Shown: positions 43,590-55,618 of the stretch, piece after piece
Position numbering within the stretch: the first letter of the stretch is position 1
Layout of the letters: each line of letters opens with the position of its first letter
NCBI GenBank assembly: GCA_030015575.1
Contig: CM057338.1
Location: forward strand, 309,321,827-309,385,826
Origin: Agapanthus africanus
Taxonomy: Eukaryota; Streptophyta; Magnoliopsida; Asparagales; Amaryllidaceae
Reading direction: 5' to 3'
Length of the DNA: 64,000 nt
Notes under the pieces: model-generated
What the model was told of the DNA's origin: nothing
The model's database searches: none
Seen by the model: only the letters and a program-made list of their open reading frames with translations
Made by a program: the position numbers and the translations under genes

Positions 43590-43910
43590 TTATGGAGCCC
43601 ACGTACGAAGCACGTGAGGCGCTAGGCGCTCCCTAGTGAGTGCTAAGCACTCTTCCATTCTGTGGCGCCCACGTGAGGGACACGTGAGGCGCAGGGCACA
43701 ACTCATTGAGTGTTAAACACTCTTCTTTGTGGTGCCCATGTAAGGGACATGTGAGGCGCTGGACGCTGAGCACCGCTCAATGAGTGCTAGGCACTTTCCT
43801 CTGTGGCGCCCAAGTGGGGAACACGTGAGGCGCTGGGCGCCGTTCATTGAGTGGTAGGCACTTTCCTCTATGGCACCCACGTAAGGAACACGTGAGGCGC
43901 TGGGCGCTGG
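43590..43910. repeat. CACGTG-containing GC-rich repeats
   Basis: About five imperfect units of 60-85 bp contain CACGTGAGGCGC and GAGTG-loop-CACTC hairpins (for example GAGTGttaggCACTC and GAGTGctaagCACTC). CACGTG is the G-box core. The block lies in the transcribed side of this LTR, to the left of its TATA box. Confidence 0.75.
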
Positions 43911-45949
43911 GTTCTTTCTTTTATGAGGACCAGATTTCTCTCAAGAACAAGTTTCTCCCGATGAGAATTAAATTCTCAACTTATGAGAGACTTGTCTTAT
44001 GGATCTCAGATCCAAAGAAAGAACTAAGTTCTTTTTTTTTTAAAGATTAAACCCTTAGATATGTAAACGAGATGATTTTTGTTCTTCTTATTTACCTAGA
44101 GTTTTTTGAGGAGGGAGATCTTCTTCTCTGTTTCTTTTTGAAGCTCTCTTCTTTTTTTTAAAGCTTATGGGGGGGCTTCCTCTCTCCAGACTTGAAGTCT
44201 TTGGTCCTTTATATAGTAGAGGCAGTTTGTTAATTAGTTTTGAGGAAATCTCTCATTAAGAGATCCCAATTAATCTGGGGCAATTTACCCACCGCTGGAT
44301 TTTTGATCCAAGGACTTCTGTTTTACAGAAAATATCATCTTGTTTTTAATAAGATCGGGGAGATATTTTTTCCATACAGAATTTATTCTATAGAACGGTG
44401 ATTTTTTTAATCACAAATCCAATGGTCCTCTGTTTTACAGAAGGCCTAGAATTTTATTCTATGATCCCACCAAAGGTATATTTCTTGTTTTAGAAAGATT
44501 TGAGAAATATTTCCTCTCAACAAAATTTTAATTCCGAGTCTTGATAATTTATCATCTCCGTTGGATCTTTGATCCAACGGCTCTGTTTAACAGAGAGTAG
44601 AATTTAATTCTACCTGGGCGCCGGCGCTCACGTGCTATGCACGTGGGCGCTAATTAAGATTTTAATTCCTTTATGTGCTTTGCATATTGGCGCCCACATG
44701 AGGAGCATGTACGTCGACAATATAAGAGTTTTTAACTCTGACAATGGTGCCCTCGTGGAAGGCATGTGAGGCGCTGCCTCTTAAACTTTGAACAAAGCTT
44801 TGCTCTTTTATTGGAGGAAACAATGATGGACACTAAAAGACACCTACATGAACATCATGTGCCGTTGTCCCGTGGGTTTTGACGGGGCCTTATACCTACA
44901 TTTTACCATAGTCCACGGGATAGTTGTACTCCTCTCATATATACTGATACATTCTGTACTAAGCTACAAACAACTACGTTAGTATAACAAACAGATAATT
45001 TACCAGTTCTATTCTCTTTACTTGTCTATTCCATTTTATCTTTTGGGACTTACCGAGCGCTAGTTCGCTGACGACATTCATGTCTTTTCTTTCTTTGGAA
45101 TGTTCGTTAGGAGGACCCAACTCTCAGGAGACCGAGCCCAGTCAGGACAATTTGGAGCAGTTCACAGAGGAGCTGGACTTCTAGGCTTTTACTTATACTT
45201 TTTTTTCCAGTTCATATGCCACTGTTTAGGCATCGCTTTCTATCATTATACTTTTCTTTTCAGTTTTATGTAAAGAAAAAATGTTAATAAAAGTTGCTGT
45301 TATTATTACATCTCTTGTTATTCTTGTGTATTCATTTTACATTGCTTATTTATGCTTAACGTGTTTACTTCTGAGTAAATACGTCGCGGCCCGTCAGGTC
45401 CACTTCTCCGTATACTGGGAAGCGGGGCGTGACAGTATATCTATAATATAACATTCTAAATCAATATGCATGCAATATAGGATATATAAATATAGCTGCA
45501 GGTGCGGTAGTGGCCTCTGCCTCGGATGTGGACGCACCACATACAACTAGACAATTAAAAATTGACTATACAAGTAAATTTAAAATGAATATGCGTGTAT
45601 ATCTATAATATTATATTCGAAATGAATATGCGTGCAATATACCTAGAGGTGTGGCAAAGTCCACACGGAAGGAGTCATCCGAAAGGGATACAGATCGAGG
45701 TGTAAGACCAGCCCTCTCAAGCTCCCTACGTAGCTCCCCGGGCGGCAGAACCGCTCTGCCTCTGCCGTTGCCGCTGCTGGTGATCCTACTGCCCCTCGCT
45801 GCTCCTAGCGTAGTCATCAGACCTAGATAAAAATACAATCATTACATATGCATGCAATATATGTATAGATCGTAGAAAATGCGAAGTAATAATATAACAT
45901 TACTGATAACCCTTTTCGTTTTGTAGACACATTAGACATATCTACTTAG

Positions 45950-48900
45950 ATTTCATCATCGATATCATTCCTAACCCACGTAACTTCACGGTCAGCTGAA
46001 GACAACCCGTCTTTGGAGACAGACGGTCAGAACACTCTAAGTTTTCTCTCTTCATCTTCATCATCGCTGTCCTCCATACGATTCTCAAATTCTGGGACAT
46101 TGTAAATATCCATGGGTTTCCAACGGCATACGACACTCTATCCCGGATGCTTCAAGCACTGTGAGTAGTATACTTAAAAAGCTTGTTGTAGAAAGATAAA
46201 TAGATCATCTTGACTGTAAAATCGAAATGTGTTTACACTAGTCAATTCATATTCATCTTTCCAAGTCCCGTGATTGTTTCTCCACTTATCCGTATCGGTT
46301 CGTATATCATACTAAATACACTGAAATATATAATATGGTTCTGATCGTTCAGGATATTGGATACCAAGTATGCAATTTAAGTATTCATAATAAATCACAC
46401 CATCCAATTCTACGGTCACAATCCCACTATTCTGGGTGGTTCAATATGTTTTTATGTCCTTAACTTTAAATTTGTATCCAAGGACATCGAATCGTTTATA
46501 ATATGTAACCTCCATGCTAGAAAACTGAGCTAAACATCTTGAATCTCTCTCTAATGATGTAAACAAGTTCGAATCATGGATCTGACAAAACAAATTTTAT
46601 GGCAAATACATAACGATATAAGTTTAGATTAAAACTGGTCGTAATAACATGTTATTTGAACAACTTACATGATCTGCAACCCAATCGCAAAAATTACCTG
46701 ATGATATTTTTCCAATCGTTCATCATTCCAATCAGGATACCCCTCACATAACTCATCAATATGAATTCTGTTCTCAACAATAAATTATGATATCAACATT
46801 ATATCATTTCATACACACACACAAATATAACAATTAATCTAAAAAAATTACTCTCTAATTTGTCCAAGACATACGCTATTGAGGAGGATAAACCGATATA
46901 TCTTGTTGATAAATATGGGGTCTACTCTCTTATAATCAGCTTTACCATATGGCCCGTCCTGAATTCTTCGAGACCGGTTAAACTTCATCTCAATGTTCTC
47001 GTACAGATAGCGGGAACAAAATGTGGTTACTTTATCTAGAAGATAACCTTACATGATAGAACCCTCTGGTCGATTTCTATTGCGTATATACTTTTTTAGA
47101 GTGTAAAGGTACTTAAAGAAAAATATATTAAATAAATAAATACGGGCATATAAGACAACAATAATTTTATAAAATGTTATTCTTGGATGGAATTGGTTCT
47201 AGGAGATGGACACTTCATTTGTTGATTTTTCTTTTATAGAAAATCAAAAATGAGGTGGACGATGAGGTGTTTTGTAGCATGGTAGAGAGATATGGGTTGG
47301 TTATTATATAGTATTTTCATATGTGAATACTATTCTTGGATGGTATCAAATAAACAAGCCATTCCTTTGCTACCTTTTGCTAGTTGTTCTTCACAAAACA
47401 CTTAGCCATTTTTCATTGCTTCTTCACCTCCTCCTCCTTCTTCTAGATAGCTCACTTGAGCTTAGAAAAGAGAGAAAAAGATAGTGAAAATATTTCTACA
47501 TCCCCACTCTCTATTCATGGCGAGCTTAGAGCGTCGGTCGCTTCACTAGGTGAAGCCGGAGCTTGGATCGGTTTCTCTCAGGTGGATCTTCTTCGGCAAG
47601 GGCGGTCACCACTCAAGCACGATCCGGACAACATACATGGAGTTTGGAGGGGTCTTCTACAATTGGGCGGACACGCGTCAAAGGTAGTATTCTGTATCTT
47701 TGCATGCTTGGTTTGCTAGTTTAGGCGTTTGGATTGATTCTAGGTTCGGGGTTCCTTCGTCTTTGCTTGAAATTTTTGTTCGCCATTCGCGCTTCCGCTA
47801 CGCTATGGGCACTGGGGAACCCTACAGGCTAATGGGAGAAAGTGCTCCATAATAATATGATGATTATGAATTTTCAGCCCATCGATCTTGCCTTTCACAA
47901 TCTTTATTTTCTTACTAAATGATCCTGAGAAACCTGTGAGAACTTTCAAATCATGCAACACCTGCAGAAACCTTTTCTTCTCCGGTTGTGACATATAATA
48001 CGCGGTATTGGGAAGTACAAACTTGCCTGATTTACCCGCTATCGGTTTAGGATAAAATTCACTTCTAATTTCTCAGTTCTGAAGATCCATCCGAGCACGA
48101 AAGTTGTCTTTCGATTTTCCGTCTTTATAAAGAAGCAAGTTAAGTACGTGCTCGGATACTCCCTTCTCTATATGCATGACGTCCAGACAATGATGCATTA
48201 AATTTGTTGACCAGTACGGAAGCTTATAAAAAATACTTAACTTGTTCCAGCAGTGTGGTTTGTCCTGCTTTTCCGGATCTATCCCGAAGGTCGCGTTATT
48301 GTAACCATCCCACTGAGCAATCACGTCCTCTCCAGACAATGAGGCTGGAGGCCCAAGAAACTCCTGATGACCATTAAAGTGAGCACCGTCTAATCTGTAG
48401 GGATGGTCTAGTGGCAGGAAACGCTGATGACCGCAATAACAAACCTTCCTGCTAAAATTCAACCATTTTGATGTTGTATCTTGATGGCAATTAGGGCATG
48501 CTCTGTGACCATGTATGGACCAGCCTGATAGCATTTTATACGCAGAAAAGTCATTAATTGTCCACATTAAAGCCGCACGCATCGTGAAGGTTGTATCTGT
48601 ATTTGCATCGTAAGTCGCTACACCATCAATGAATAAAGATTTTAATTCATCGATCAGAGGTCGGAGATAGACATCGATAATGTTTCCCGGTGAGTTTGGT
48701 CCGTCAATAAAAAGAGGCATCATAAAGTAGGATTGATCCATAGCTAACCAATGCGACATATTATAAGCCATCACTATAACGGGCCATGTGCTGTGGCTTC
48801 CAGCTATATAGTTGAATGGGTAGAAGCCATCACTAGCCAGTCCGAGCCTGACATTGCGAGGATTACTACTGAATGTTTGGTGCCTCCTATTGAAATCCTT

Positions 48901-49808
48901 CCATGCCGGTGAATCTCTTGGATGATTCATTTTTCATCTTCACTTGGAGCAGCACGGTGATGCCAAATTATTGCCTCGGCTGTCTTCTTGCACCTGAATA
49001 GCCTTTGCAGTCTCTGTGTTATCGGAAAGTATCGCGCTATCTTGATAGGTATATCTGGCTTCTTATAAGATACTTTCGGCTTATATATGGCCTCTCCGCA
49101 TGTTAGACACTTTTCAAATCTAAATTCTCTTTCCGGTACAATACGTAATGTTTGGGACATGTATGAATCTTCTTACAGTTCAGACCCAAATCAGACATCA
49201 TCTTCTGGGCTTCGTACCAGCTCTCGGGCACGTTATTTTCCGGGGGCATAGAATTTTTCAAGAACTTCAGAAGTATCGTGAATGACTTGTTGCTCCATCT
49301 TTTTAGGCACTTAATCTGGAAAAGTTGGACGAACCATGGTAGGATGGAATACTTTTCATTCTCATAAATTGGTTTTCTAGCATCATTCATGAACTTTTCA
49401 TATTTATCTGTACGCGGTCCTTGATCAGAAGGAATGTCTAATTCGGTAGGATTACTATTACCGAGGGCAGCCTTTACCATATCCTCCATTTCTTCTCCTG
49501 GAAAAAAAATTATCGTCTTCTTCTTCTTTCGCCGCATTACCGTCTTCTCCTTCTTCTTCCGCCGCATTACCGTCTTCTTCTTCTCCTTCCCCGTGATATA
49601 GTCAAGTTGTATAAAATCTAGTAAAACCATATTTAACGATGTGAAGCTCTACGATTTCTACTTTCTGCCAGAACTTATTTCCATATCTATCGCACGGACA
49701 TAGAATTTTCTCTAACACGATCTTATTATGTGCGCGTGCAAATTCAATGAAAGCAGTAACTCCTGCGACAAAGTTGGATTGCGTGCATTGTTGCCAATCT
49801 ACGTACAT
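45950..49808 (-). pseudogene. TNP2-like CACTA transposase, broken
   Basis: On the minus strand the domains appear in TNP2 order. The Transpos_assoc domain is at 49808-49605 (AFIEFARAHNKIVLEKILCP, CDRYGNKFW). The N-terminal zinc segment follows at 49240-49060 (MMSDLGLNCKKIHTC, FEKCLTCGEAIYKP), split by a frameshift. The catalytic Transposase_21 core is at 48930-48073 (DSPAWKDFNRRH, NVRLGLASDGFYPFN, YFMMPLFIDGPNSPGN, TMRAALMWTINDFSAY, LSGWSIHGHRACPNCH, MHHCLDVMHIEKGV). The DUF4218 region begins at 48060-47827, is interrupted by 47175-47826 and resumes at 47170-46870. The DUF4216 region lies at 46520-45950 with internal stops. This protein would bind and cut the CACTA ends; this copy cannot work. 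Confidence 0.9.
47175..47826 (+). mobile_element. Copia-type LTR fragment inside the TNP2 pseudogene
   Basis: The 652 bp start TGTTATTCTTGG and end GGGGAACCCTACA, like an LTR 3' region. The text resembles 31311-32060 and 59500-60340 (the GGTGGATCTTCTTCG and TTTGCTAGTTTAGG blocks). No matching 5-bp flanks are seen, and part of DUF4218 is missing next to it. It may therefore be a truncated LTR or a solo LTR with a flanking deletion. Confidence 0.55.
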
Positions 49809-50904
49809 TTAGTTTTTAACTCGGATGTACTCATGGACCATATTAGACTGTATAACATATAAATTGTAAGTTATGGAAGTTGGTTTTTTATGGTAACCAC
49901 ATTGAGAAATCTAACAACGAGATGGTTATTGACAAAGAAGAAAATGGGAAGGGCAAGTTTTTCGTCGGAAAAAATAAATTATTGATTGACAAAGTTATGT
50001 TTGAAGATACCCAAGTATGAATTGTATTATGTGTATATGTATTTCAATTTATGATTTTGCTTAGGTGTAGGGTTATTAGTATGTATGTACTTTATGTGTA
50101 AGTATGTTGTGTATTCGTGTTGTATGTGTGTGTTTCGGTTGTCGGGGCAACGCCTCTATCCCATTAAGAATGTTTAGAGCAGACACTCATTCGCTTGTGC
50201 TTTCATCCGTTTCGAGAAAATTTCGGCAGCACCTCCCCGCTATTCTCCGAGTACACTGTAATGGAATAGATAATCATTTCAATGTTGTGAAACAATATTG
50301 AAATGAACATCTGATCTATCTGTGTACACGGAAAACCAGCAGAAAAGTACCAACGAAATAACTCGAAACGAATGAAAACACGAGTGAATGCATGTGTTTG
50401 TTTTATACATTCCTAACTTGTCCAAGCTGGACTAATCTATCGGTTATCATACGATTGAATATTCTCATCATATAAACAACACGACGGTTGTTAGTATCGA
50501 ATGATACCGTCCGATATTTAACAAAATTCATATAGTTTTATGTTACGGCAAATATCGAACGTATATTAACCGATAGACGGGGACTAAGGCGCGCTTTGAT
50601 TTTCACATATGACTATCGATGAGCATATGAAAATTTCATATTATCATCGATTATCATATATACACTTATTATAAGATTTAACTTGAATTGGTTTTATGTT
50701 TACGTTTCAATTTCAAGGATTTGAAGTTTATAGTTTAGGGTAAAAAAAATTTAAGTTAAGGGTTTTCTTAATCAAGTTTAGGGTTTTCTTAATCAAGTTT
50801 AAGATTTTGGATTTGGTTCTGGTGTTAAGTTTAAGATTTTGGATTTGGTTCTGGTGTTAAGTTTAAAATTAGGGCTTGGCCTTGTTTACTACGAGAGATC
50901 ATCA
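49809..50904. other. CACTA-2 5' region without a recognisable gene
   Basis: This AT-rich part between the TNP2 start and the microsatellites shows only short frames. The stretch 49980-50130 resembles 24090-24200 and 24580-24615 of CACTA-1. The TAGTTTAGGGT...TTTAAGATTTTGGATTTGG repeats at 50730-50865 are a short direct duplication. I see no gene here. Confidence 0.5.
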
Positions 50905-50916
50905 TCATCATTATCA

Positions 50917-50961
<45 letters not shown>

Positions 50962-51014
50962 CATCATCAACATTATTACATGCACACACATCATCATCAT
51001 CATCATCAACATTA

Positions 51015-51059
<45 letters not shown>

Positions 51060-51085
51060 TCATCATCATCATCATATATATCACA
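50905..51085. repeat. Compound microsatellite: (AC)n, (ATC)n, (CT)n
   Basis: Runs of CA (about 50918-50958 and 51040-51058), CATCAT and TCTCTC follow one another. Open frames across it in several phases are low-complexity artefacts. Confidence 0.98.
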
Positions 51086-51099
51086 AACACATACACATA

Positions 51100-51320
51100 C
51101 ACTAAAATACCCTAACCATAACCCTCACCCTTAATTCTAACCCTAATTACCTTAACCCTAATCCTAGACCTAATTAACTCTAACCCCCTATAAATTCTTC
51201 ACTGAACTATTCTTAGCTATTGTTTTTTCACTAAATCCTAAACCTAACTCTGATCCTAATCTTAATTCTAAACCTACCCCTAACCATTAGCCTTAACCCT
51301 AATCATAACCCTATCCAAAC
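51100..51320. repeat. Degenerate CCCTAA-type repeat near the CACTA-2 right end
   Basis: TAACCCTAA-like heptamers with many variants (CTAACCATAACCCTCACC, AACCCTAATTACC, ACCCTAATCCTAG) fill the stretch. The equivalent place in CACTA-1 (26330-26650) holds a related but cleaner array. Confidence 0.75.
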
Positions 51321-51619
51321 CAAACCAAACCCACAACCAATCTTCTTCTTCTTCCCCTCACCATCACTACCAATCTCATCTAAAATAACTTTTCTCGGCC
51401 CTTCACACAACCTACCCGGTCCCCGTCGACCTTCCCCAACCCCTTTCTCTACCACCATATTCGTCGCCGCCCACCACAGCCACCGCCGCCGCCGCCACAG
51501 CCCCAAACAACCCTAAATTGAAGCGCAGCCACCACCATAGCCATCACCACCATAGCCACCACAATCTAAAATCCCCAAATGAAAGCCCTACCCACCAAAT
51601 TCAATTTAGAAAAATAAAA

Positions 51620-51960
51620 TTTTAAATTGAATAAATTAACTAACCAGTTGAGGATTTTAACGGTGACGAGGAAACCGAAGAGGAGCTCGACATTGATGAA
51701 GAGGACGGCGATCGACGTTGACGAGGAGGGCGCGATCGAGGCGACAATCAATCGAGGAGGCGCTGGAGGTCGTAAGAGGTCGGAGGAGGCGACGAGAAGG
51801 TCGGAAGCAACGAGAGAGGAGGCGACGAGGATGTCGGAGGCGGCGAGAGAGGAGGCGGCGAGGAGGTTGGAGGCGACGAGGGAAGAGGCAACGAGGGCGG
51901 GGAAATTTTGGGGGGAAATTAATTGGAGATTAGGGTACTGTGGTAAGGGGGAGGATAAAC
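51620..51960. repeat. GA-rich GCGACGAGG-type stretch
   Basis: Purine-rich, imperfect 12-30-bp repeats (GGAGGCGACGAG, GGAGGCGGCGAGAGAGGAGG) resemble 24340-24420 and 26750-26860 in CACTA-1. On the minus strand this corresponds to the transcript leader of the family. The open frames are repeat artefacts. Confidence 0.6.
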
Positions 51961-51994
51961 CTTTGGTTTTTATTTTTTTTTAAATCCCCAACTT

Positions 51995-52206
51995 TGGCCC
52001 TACAAATATATCCGTGGGGCCTTATCTTGCGGCACCGTAGGGACAACCGTATATGTTAAATTTTATAAAAAAAATTAACTTATATATGCCCCTACATTTT
52101 TATCCATAGGGGCATTGGTTGTCCTTACGGATTTATCCGTAGGGACAGCATAAAATTGCCCCTACGAATTTATCATTCGTAGGGGCAAACCATCTTTGTA
52201 CTAGTG
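51995..52206. repeat. Right subterminal repeats and TIR of CACTA-2
   Basis: Diverged palindromes (CCCTACAAATATATCCGTGG, CTTACGGATTTATCCGTAGG, CCCCTACGAATTTATCATTC) lead to the terminal TACTAGTG. They match the family motif of CACTA-1, with more substitutions. Confidence 0.85.
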
Positions 52207-52641
52207 TAGATACATATCTAAGGATCACAAGTAGGAATAACTTTATAATCAAGTCAATATACGTATGTATCATTGCTATGATATCCTAAGTATATTAAAA
52301 TGGACCAATGTATACTTTTATTAGTAAATTCAACCTTCCTGTAGGTAGAGATTGCTAAATGCATGAATTTACTAATTACAATATATTAAGATTAGCAATT
52401 TGATATCAAAATAAAAATCTCTTTTCCTGTGGGCATAATAAATCTATATTCTAATATTCTTTAAGCCATCTTAATCCAATTAAATGAAATCAAAAAAATG
52501 CATAATAAAACTAGCAATGTAATATCATACAGATATTTTCTTTTCCTGTGGACATAAGAAACTTTTATTCTTATATTTCTTTAAGCTATCTTATTTCAAT
52601 TGAATCACATAGATAATCACTTCCCTGTGGGGCCAAGTAAT
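52207..52641. repeat. Degenerate repeats of about 110 bp between CACTA-2 and the copia element
   Basis: The phrases TTTTCCTGTGGGCATAA, TTTTCCTGTGGACATAAG and CTTCCCTGTGGGGCCAAG recur at about 52427, 52543 and 52620. Between them lie similar CTTTAAGC(C/T)ATCTTA and AATCCAATTAAATGAA/TTTCAATTGAATCA segments. It has no gene and may be the edge of another LTR. Confidence 0.5.
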
Positions 52642-54698
52642 TGTTGGGTTTACCTAGCACCTCACAAGGATTTGTAATGTATCAAACATGCTACAATTTA
52701 ATTTTTTAGGGTGCTAAGCAAACTAACCTAGGATCAAACTAGAAATTTAAAGTAACATATGAAATAGTATCACGTACTACAAGTAATAAAGCACTAAGTA
52801 AAGAGAATACAACCTGTGTAGTTCTCTTTGCTTGACTCCTTGGCTACTTGAGAGTTTGCACGGGCTTGCTAATGATCTTCCGAGTCCACGATGATCCACC
52901 CGGAGTCCTCTTTGTCCAAGCTTCAAGCTGCACCTAATCAAAAGATGAAGATGAAGCTAACACTCTAAACTAATTGGCTAGACTAGTGTATAATGATGAT
53001 GTGGTTTATTTTCTCACTTCAAAACCCTATCGTTATCACTATCTCACTCACTTACAAAGTCAAGAGAGCAAGAGAGAGGAGGAGGAAGATGATGGAAACT
53101 CAAGAGCTTAAGTTATGATAATTCTCTAAATAAAAATGAGAATAGAAATTATATATAATTTCCACTCTCATCCTAAACCATGGGTTAATAAATATCTATA
53201 TATTTACTTTGGAGAAAAGAGAGCAATAGAAAATTAACTCATGGTTAATGCAAGGTTAAGTGTAGAGAATGAAGGATAAATATCAACCATGAATTAATTC
53301 TATTTACATTAACTCAAAAATAAATATTTAGATAAATACTTCCATGTGAGTCTTGCATTGCCACCACTAGTGTATCAACAACCATGATACACACAAGTGT
53401 ATGCATGTATGTGTGCATGCACATCAACATGTGCATCAACATAGACATATGCATGCATGCATGCATACAATAAAGAAAAGGGTTTAAACAAAGTGAGCAA
53501 TAAAGTCAATGTTAAATCGACACTTGATTTAACAAAATATCACATACGACCCGAACATATAGTAAATCGCCCGATTAATATACGGTATCACATACGTGGA
53601 TTTAATCGGGTCCCCGCGCATATCACATATGCACACCACATCGTTTCGCCTGGGCTAGGAAACTCCTCTGTAGGACTCTAAGCCTCGTCAATACGCCGGC
53701 AGTAGGTGATGATCATATCAAGCACCCCAAGCCGTAAGAGGTCAGCTAAACGTAACGGCCACCCGGGTATTGAGCGATCAGAAGAAAACAAGTGAACCTG
53801 TCAAAACTCCCATCGAGCCAACTGGCAACACCACCGTACAGTCTGGTCTCTTCGTCAGATATGCTGCATATCAAGTCTAGGGATGGCATCGGCGGCCCCA
53901 ATAACTCAATAAGTCATGCCGATGTATGGCATATAATCAAACCGAGAAACTACTGATAACACTTATCAGTAAATCTCAACAGCTCTGGTCAGGGACTTAC
54001 TAATATAGCCAATCGAGCACAGCGCAACATCAACCCCCAATACCGGGAGAGACGAAACCCCTCCTATCGCTCATTGCCTCCACATGTCTCAGGACTATAC
54101 CTAAAAGCCACATGTTTGCACGACTCGGCAGAGCCGTGGTAGGGTGGAAATCAAAGCACAGTGGAAGAACACGTGAGACTCTATGACGATCTCGGGTCTA
54201 CAGACTAACCTGTACCGGTGTCACCTGAGAACTGTTATCCGACGATAGATATAATACCATATAGGAGTTCTCGGCGAGTCCGTCCAGTGTACCCAGTCTC
54301 CATTGAGCACCCGCATATGATCTTGATGTCAAACATCAATGGATATGAGAACATCTATCGCCCATCATATAGGTCTAGTATCATATACGTTAGTCTACTC
54401 TGGAATATCGATGCCCCGTCTCGATACACCCACGACTAGAGACATTTCAGGATATGCTTATAAACCACACATGTCCCACTAGTATGATCTGCATCATAAT
54501 TACAATAGTCAAGCAAATATCCTCAGGGCTTTATCAACATGCACAAATGAATAAAAGTATGATCAAGTGAACAAGTCAGATAAAGAGTAACCAGATAGCA
54601 TATTATCATGTCGAGCAAGAAAGTACTCTGTATATATATACATGTATAAATACATCCACTATCATATAATGGCCTCTAAGGCATACATATACCTAACA
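52642..54698 (-). mobile_element. 3' LTR of the Ty1/copia element
   Basis: The LTR runs from TGTTGGGTTTACC to ATACCTAACA, 2057 bp, and is matched by 62803-64000 at about 95 percent by eye. It is minus-oriented because the PPT lies at its right. It carries a candidate TATATAA on the minus strand near 53150 and the composite promoter-like tract in between. The left flank is GTAAT; the right duplicate is outside the window. Confidence 0.9.
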
Positions 54699-55618
54699 AT
54701 CTCCCACTTACACTGAGGCCAGTTATTGGCGTATCTCATACCCAACATCTCAAAAAGTCGCTCATGCTGCGGCTGAGGGAGGGCCTTGGTGAGTGGATCC
54801 GCAGTGTTATTCTTTGTGTCTACTCTCTGAATCTCGATCTCGCGGCGATCAACTATCTCCCAGATCAAATGATATCGCCTCAGGATGTGTCTGGACCGCT
54901 GATGGGACCTGGGCTCCTTGACTAACGCCATAGCCCCATTATTATCACAATACAATGGTATTGGATCAATAATGGTTGGAACTACTCCTAGCTCCAAGAC
55001 GAACTTCCTCATCCAAACAACTTCCTTTGCAGCATCATTTGCAGCAATATACTCAGCTTCCATCGTGGAGTATGCAACGGTATCCTATTTGGAACTTTTC
55101 CAGCTCACCGCCCCTCCATTGAGGGTAAATACAAACCCAGAGATAGATTTGATGTCGTCCTTATCTCTCTGGAATCTCGAATCGGTAAAGGCCTCCATTT
55201 GGAGATCTCCGTTACCATACACCAAGAACAATTCTTTAGTCCTTCGCAAGTACTTAAGAATGTTCTTCACAGCTATCCAGTGATTCTCCCCTAGGTTAGA
55301 CTGATACATGCTTACTACACCTAGTGCATAAGCTACATCAGGGCGTGTACATAATATCGCATACATTATAGATCCTACGGCTGAAGCATAGGGTATAATG
55401 CTCATGCGAGCTCTCTCTTCATCAGTCTTTGGGCAAAAGTCCGTGGAGAGAGTGACTCCATGGCAAGCGGGTAAGGCACCCCGCTTAGAGTCTTCCATAC
55501 TAAACCTCTTTAGGATGGTGTTGATGTATCTGGTTTGGGACAATCCCAACAATCTTTTGGATACATCCCTATAAATTCGAATGCCCAATATGTACGTGGC
55601 ATCACCCAGGTCCTTCAT
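54662..55618 (-). pseudogene. Copia RT C-terminus and RNase H
   Basis: The frame at 55618-55085 has MKDLGDATYILGIRI, LSQTRYINTILKRF, YASAVGSIMYAILCTRPDVA and FTDSRFQRDKDD. After a stop near 55083 it continues with STMEAEYIAANDAAKEVVWM, PLYCDNNGAMAL and the conserved RSRHILRRYHLIWEIV. RNase H residues D (FTDS), E (MEAE) and D (YCDN) are present. The frame runs over the PPT and stops at 54662. Confidence 0.9.
54699..54709 (-). other. Polypurine tract of the copia element
   Basis: On the minus strand AAGTGGGAGAT immediately precedes the LTR start TGTTAGGTATATG. This is the usual plant copia PPT context and fixes the element's direction. Confidence 0.8.

Larger units (their letters stand above)
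42017..44822 (-). mobile_element. Solo LTR of the Tat-like family (TSD ATGAT)
   Basis: The block starts TGTTCATCGCC and ends TTGGAGGAAACA, with ATGAT on both sides (42012-42016, 44823-44827). Its first 300 bp matches the U5 end of the LTRs at 6179 and 12138 (GATGCTATTTGGATTTATCC, CTCTTCCCTGCAGGCGCAA, TTTCACTTCGTGTCGT). A minus-strand TATA box at 44209-44217 gives the orientation. It has its own 50-bp repeats (42640-42940), its own hairpin array (43400-44060) and CACGTG-containing repeats (43590-43910). Comparison with 34300-34330 in the 5' LTR of the host shows that the insertion is precise. Confidence 0.95.
32143..45434 (+). mobile_element. Tekay/Del-like chromovirus (Ty3/gypsy), full length but decayed
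   Basis: The 5' LTR (32143-34920), a gag-pol region with chromodomain (35064-39757), a purine-rich tract and the 3' LTR (39855-45434, itself enlarged by a solo LTR) lie in the normal order. The ends are TGTAACGACTCTG and GCGTGACA, and GTATA flanks the element (32138-32142, 45435-45439). The C-terminal chromodomain, two CCHC knuckles and the TTTCGAGGACGAAATTTTTG sequence before the 3' LTR indicate the Tekay/Del clade. The two LTRs differ at roughly one position in ten to fifteen where I compared them by eye, so it is not a recent insertion. Multiple stops and frameshifts make it inactive. Confidence 0.9.
39855..45434 (+). mobile_element. 3' LTR of the chromovirus, split by a solo LTR
   Basis: The LTR starts TGTAACGACTCTG and ends GCGTGACA. 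Without the nested solo LTR (42017-44822 plus one 5-bp duplication) it is 2769 bp, close to the 2778 bp of the 5' LTR. It carries the same TATA box (40380-40387) and tRNA-like A/B boxes (39972 and 40011, spacing shortened to 39 bp). Confidence 0.9.
45435..52206. mobile_element. CACTA-2 transposon, right part with TNP2 homology
   Basis: The right terminus, on the minus strand, is CACTAGTACAAAGATGG at 52206, followed inward by the same TTTGCCCCTACG and CCTACGGATTTATCCGTAGG motifs as CACTA-1. A decayed TNP2 transposase gene occupies 45950-49808 (minus). The left terminus is not visible; the element continues left of the chromovirus for at least 71 bp. It has lost coding capacity through stops, frameshifts and a copia-type LTR fragment at 47175-47826. 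Confidence 0.85.

Noticed and set aside
50839-51115. His/Thr-rich open frames
   Set aside because: They are translations of the AC, ATC and CT microsatellites.
51627-51983. 118-residue charged open frame
   Set aside because: It is a product of the GA-rich imperfect repeat and has no homology that I recognise.
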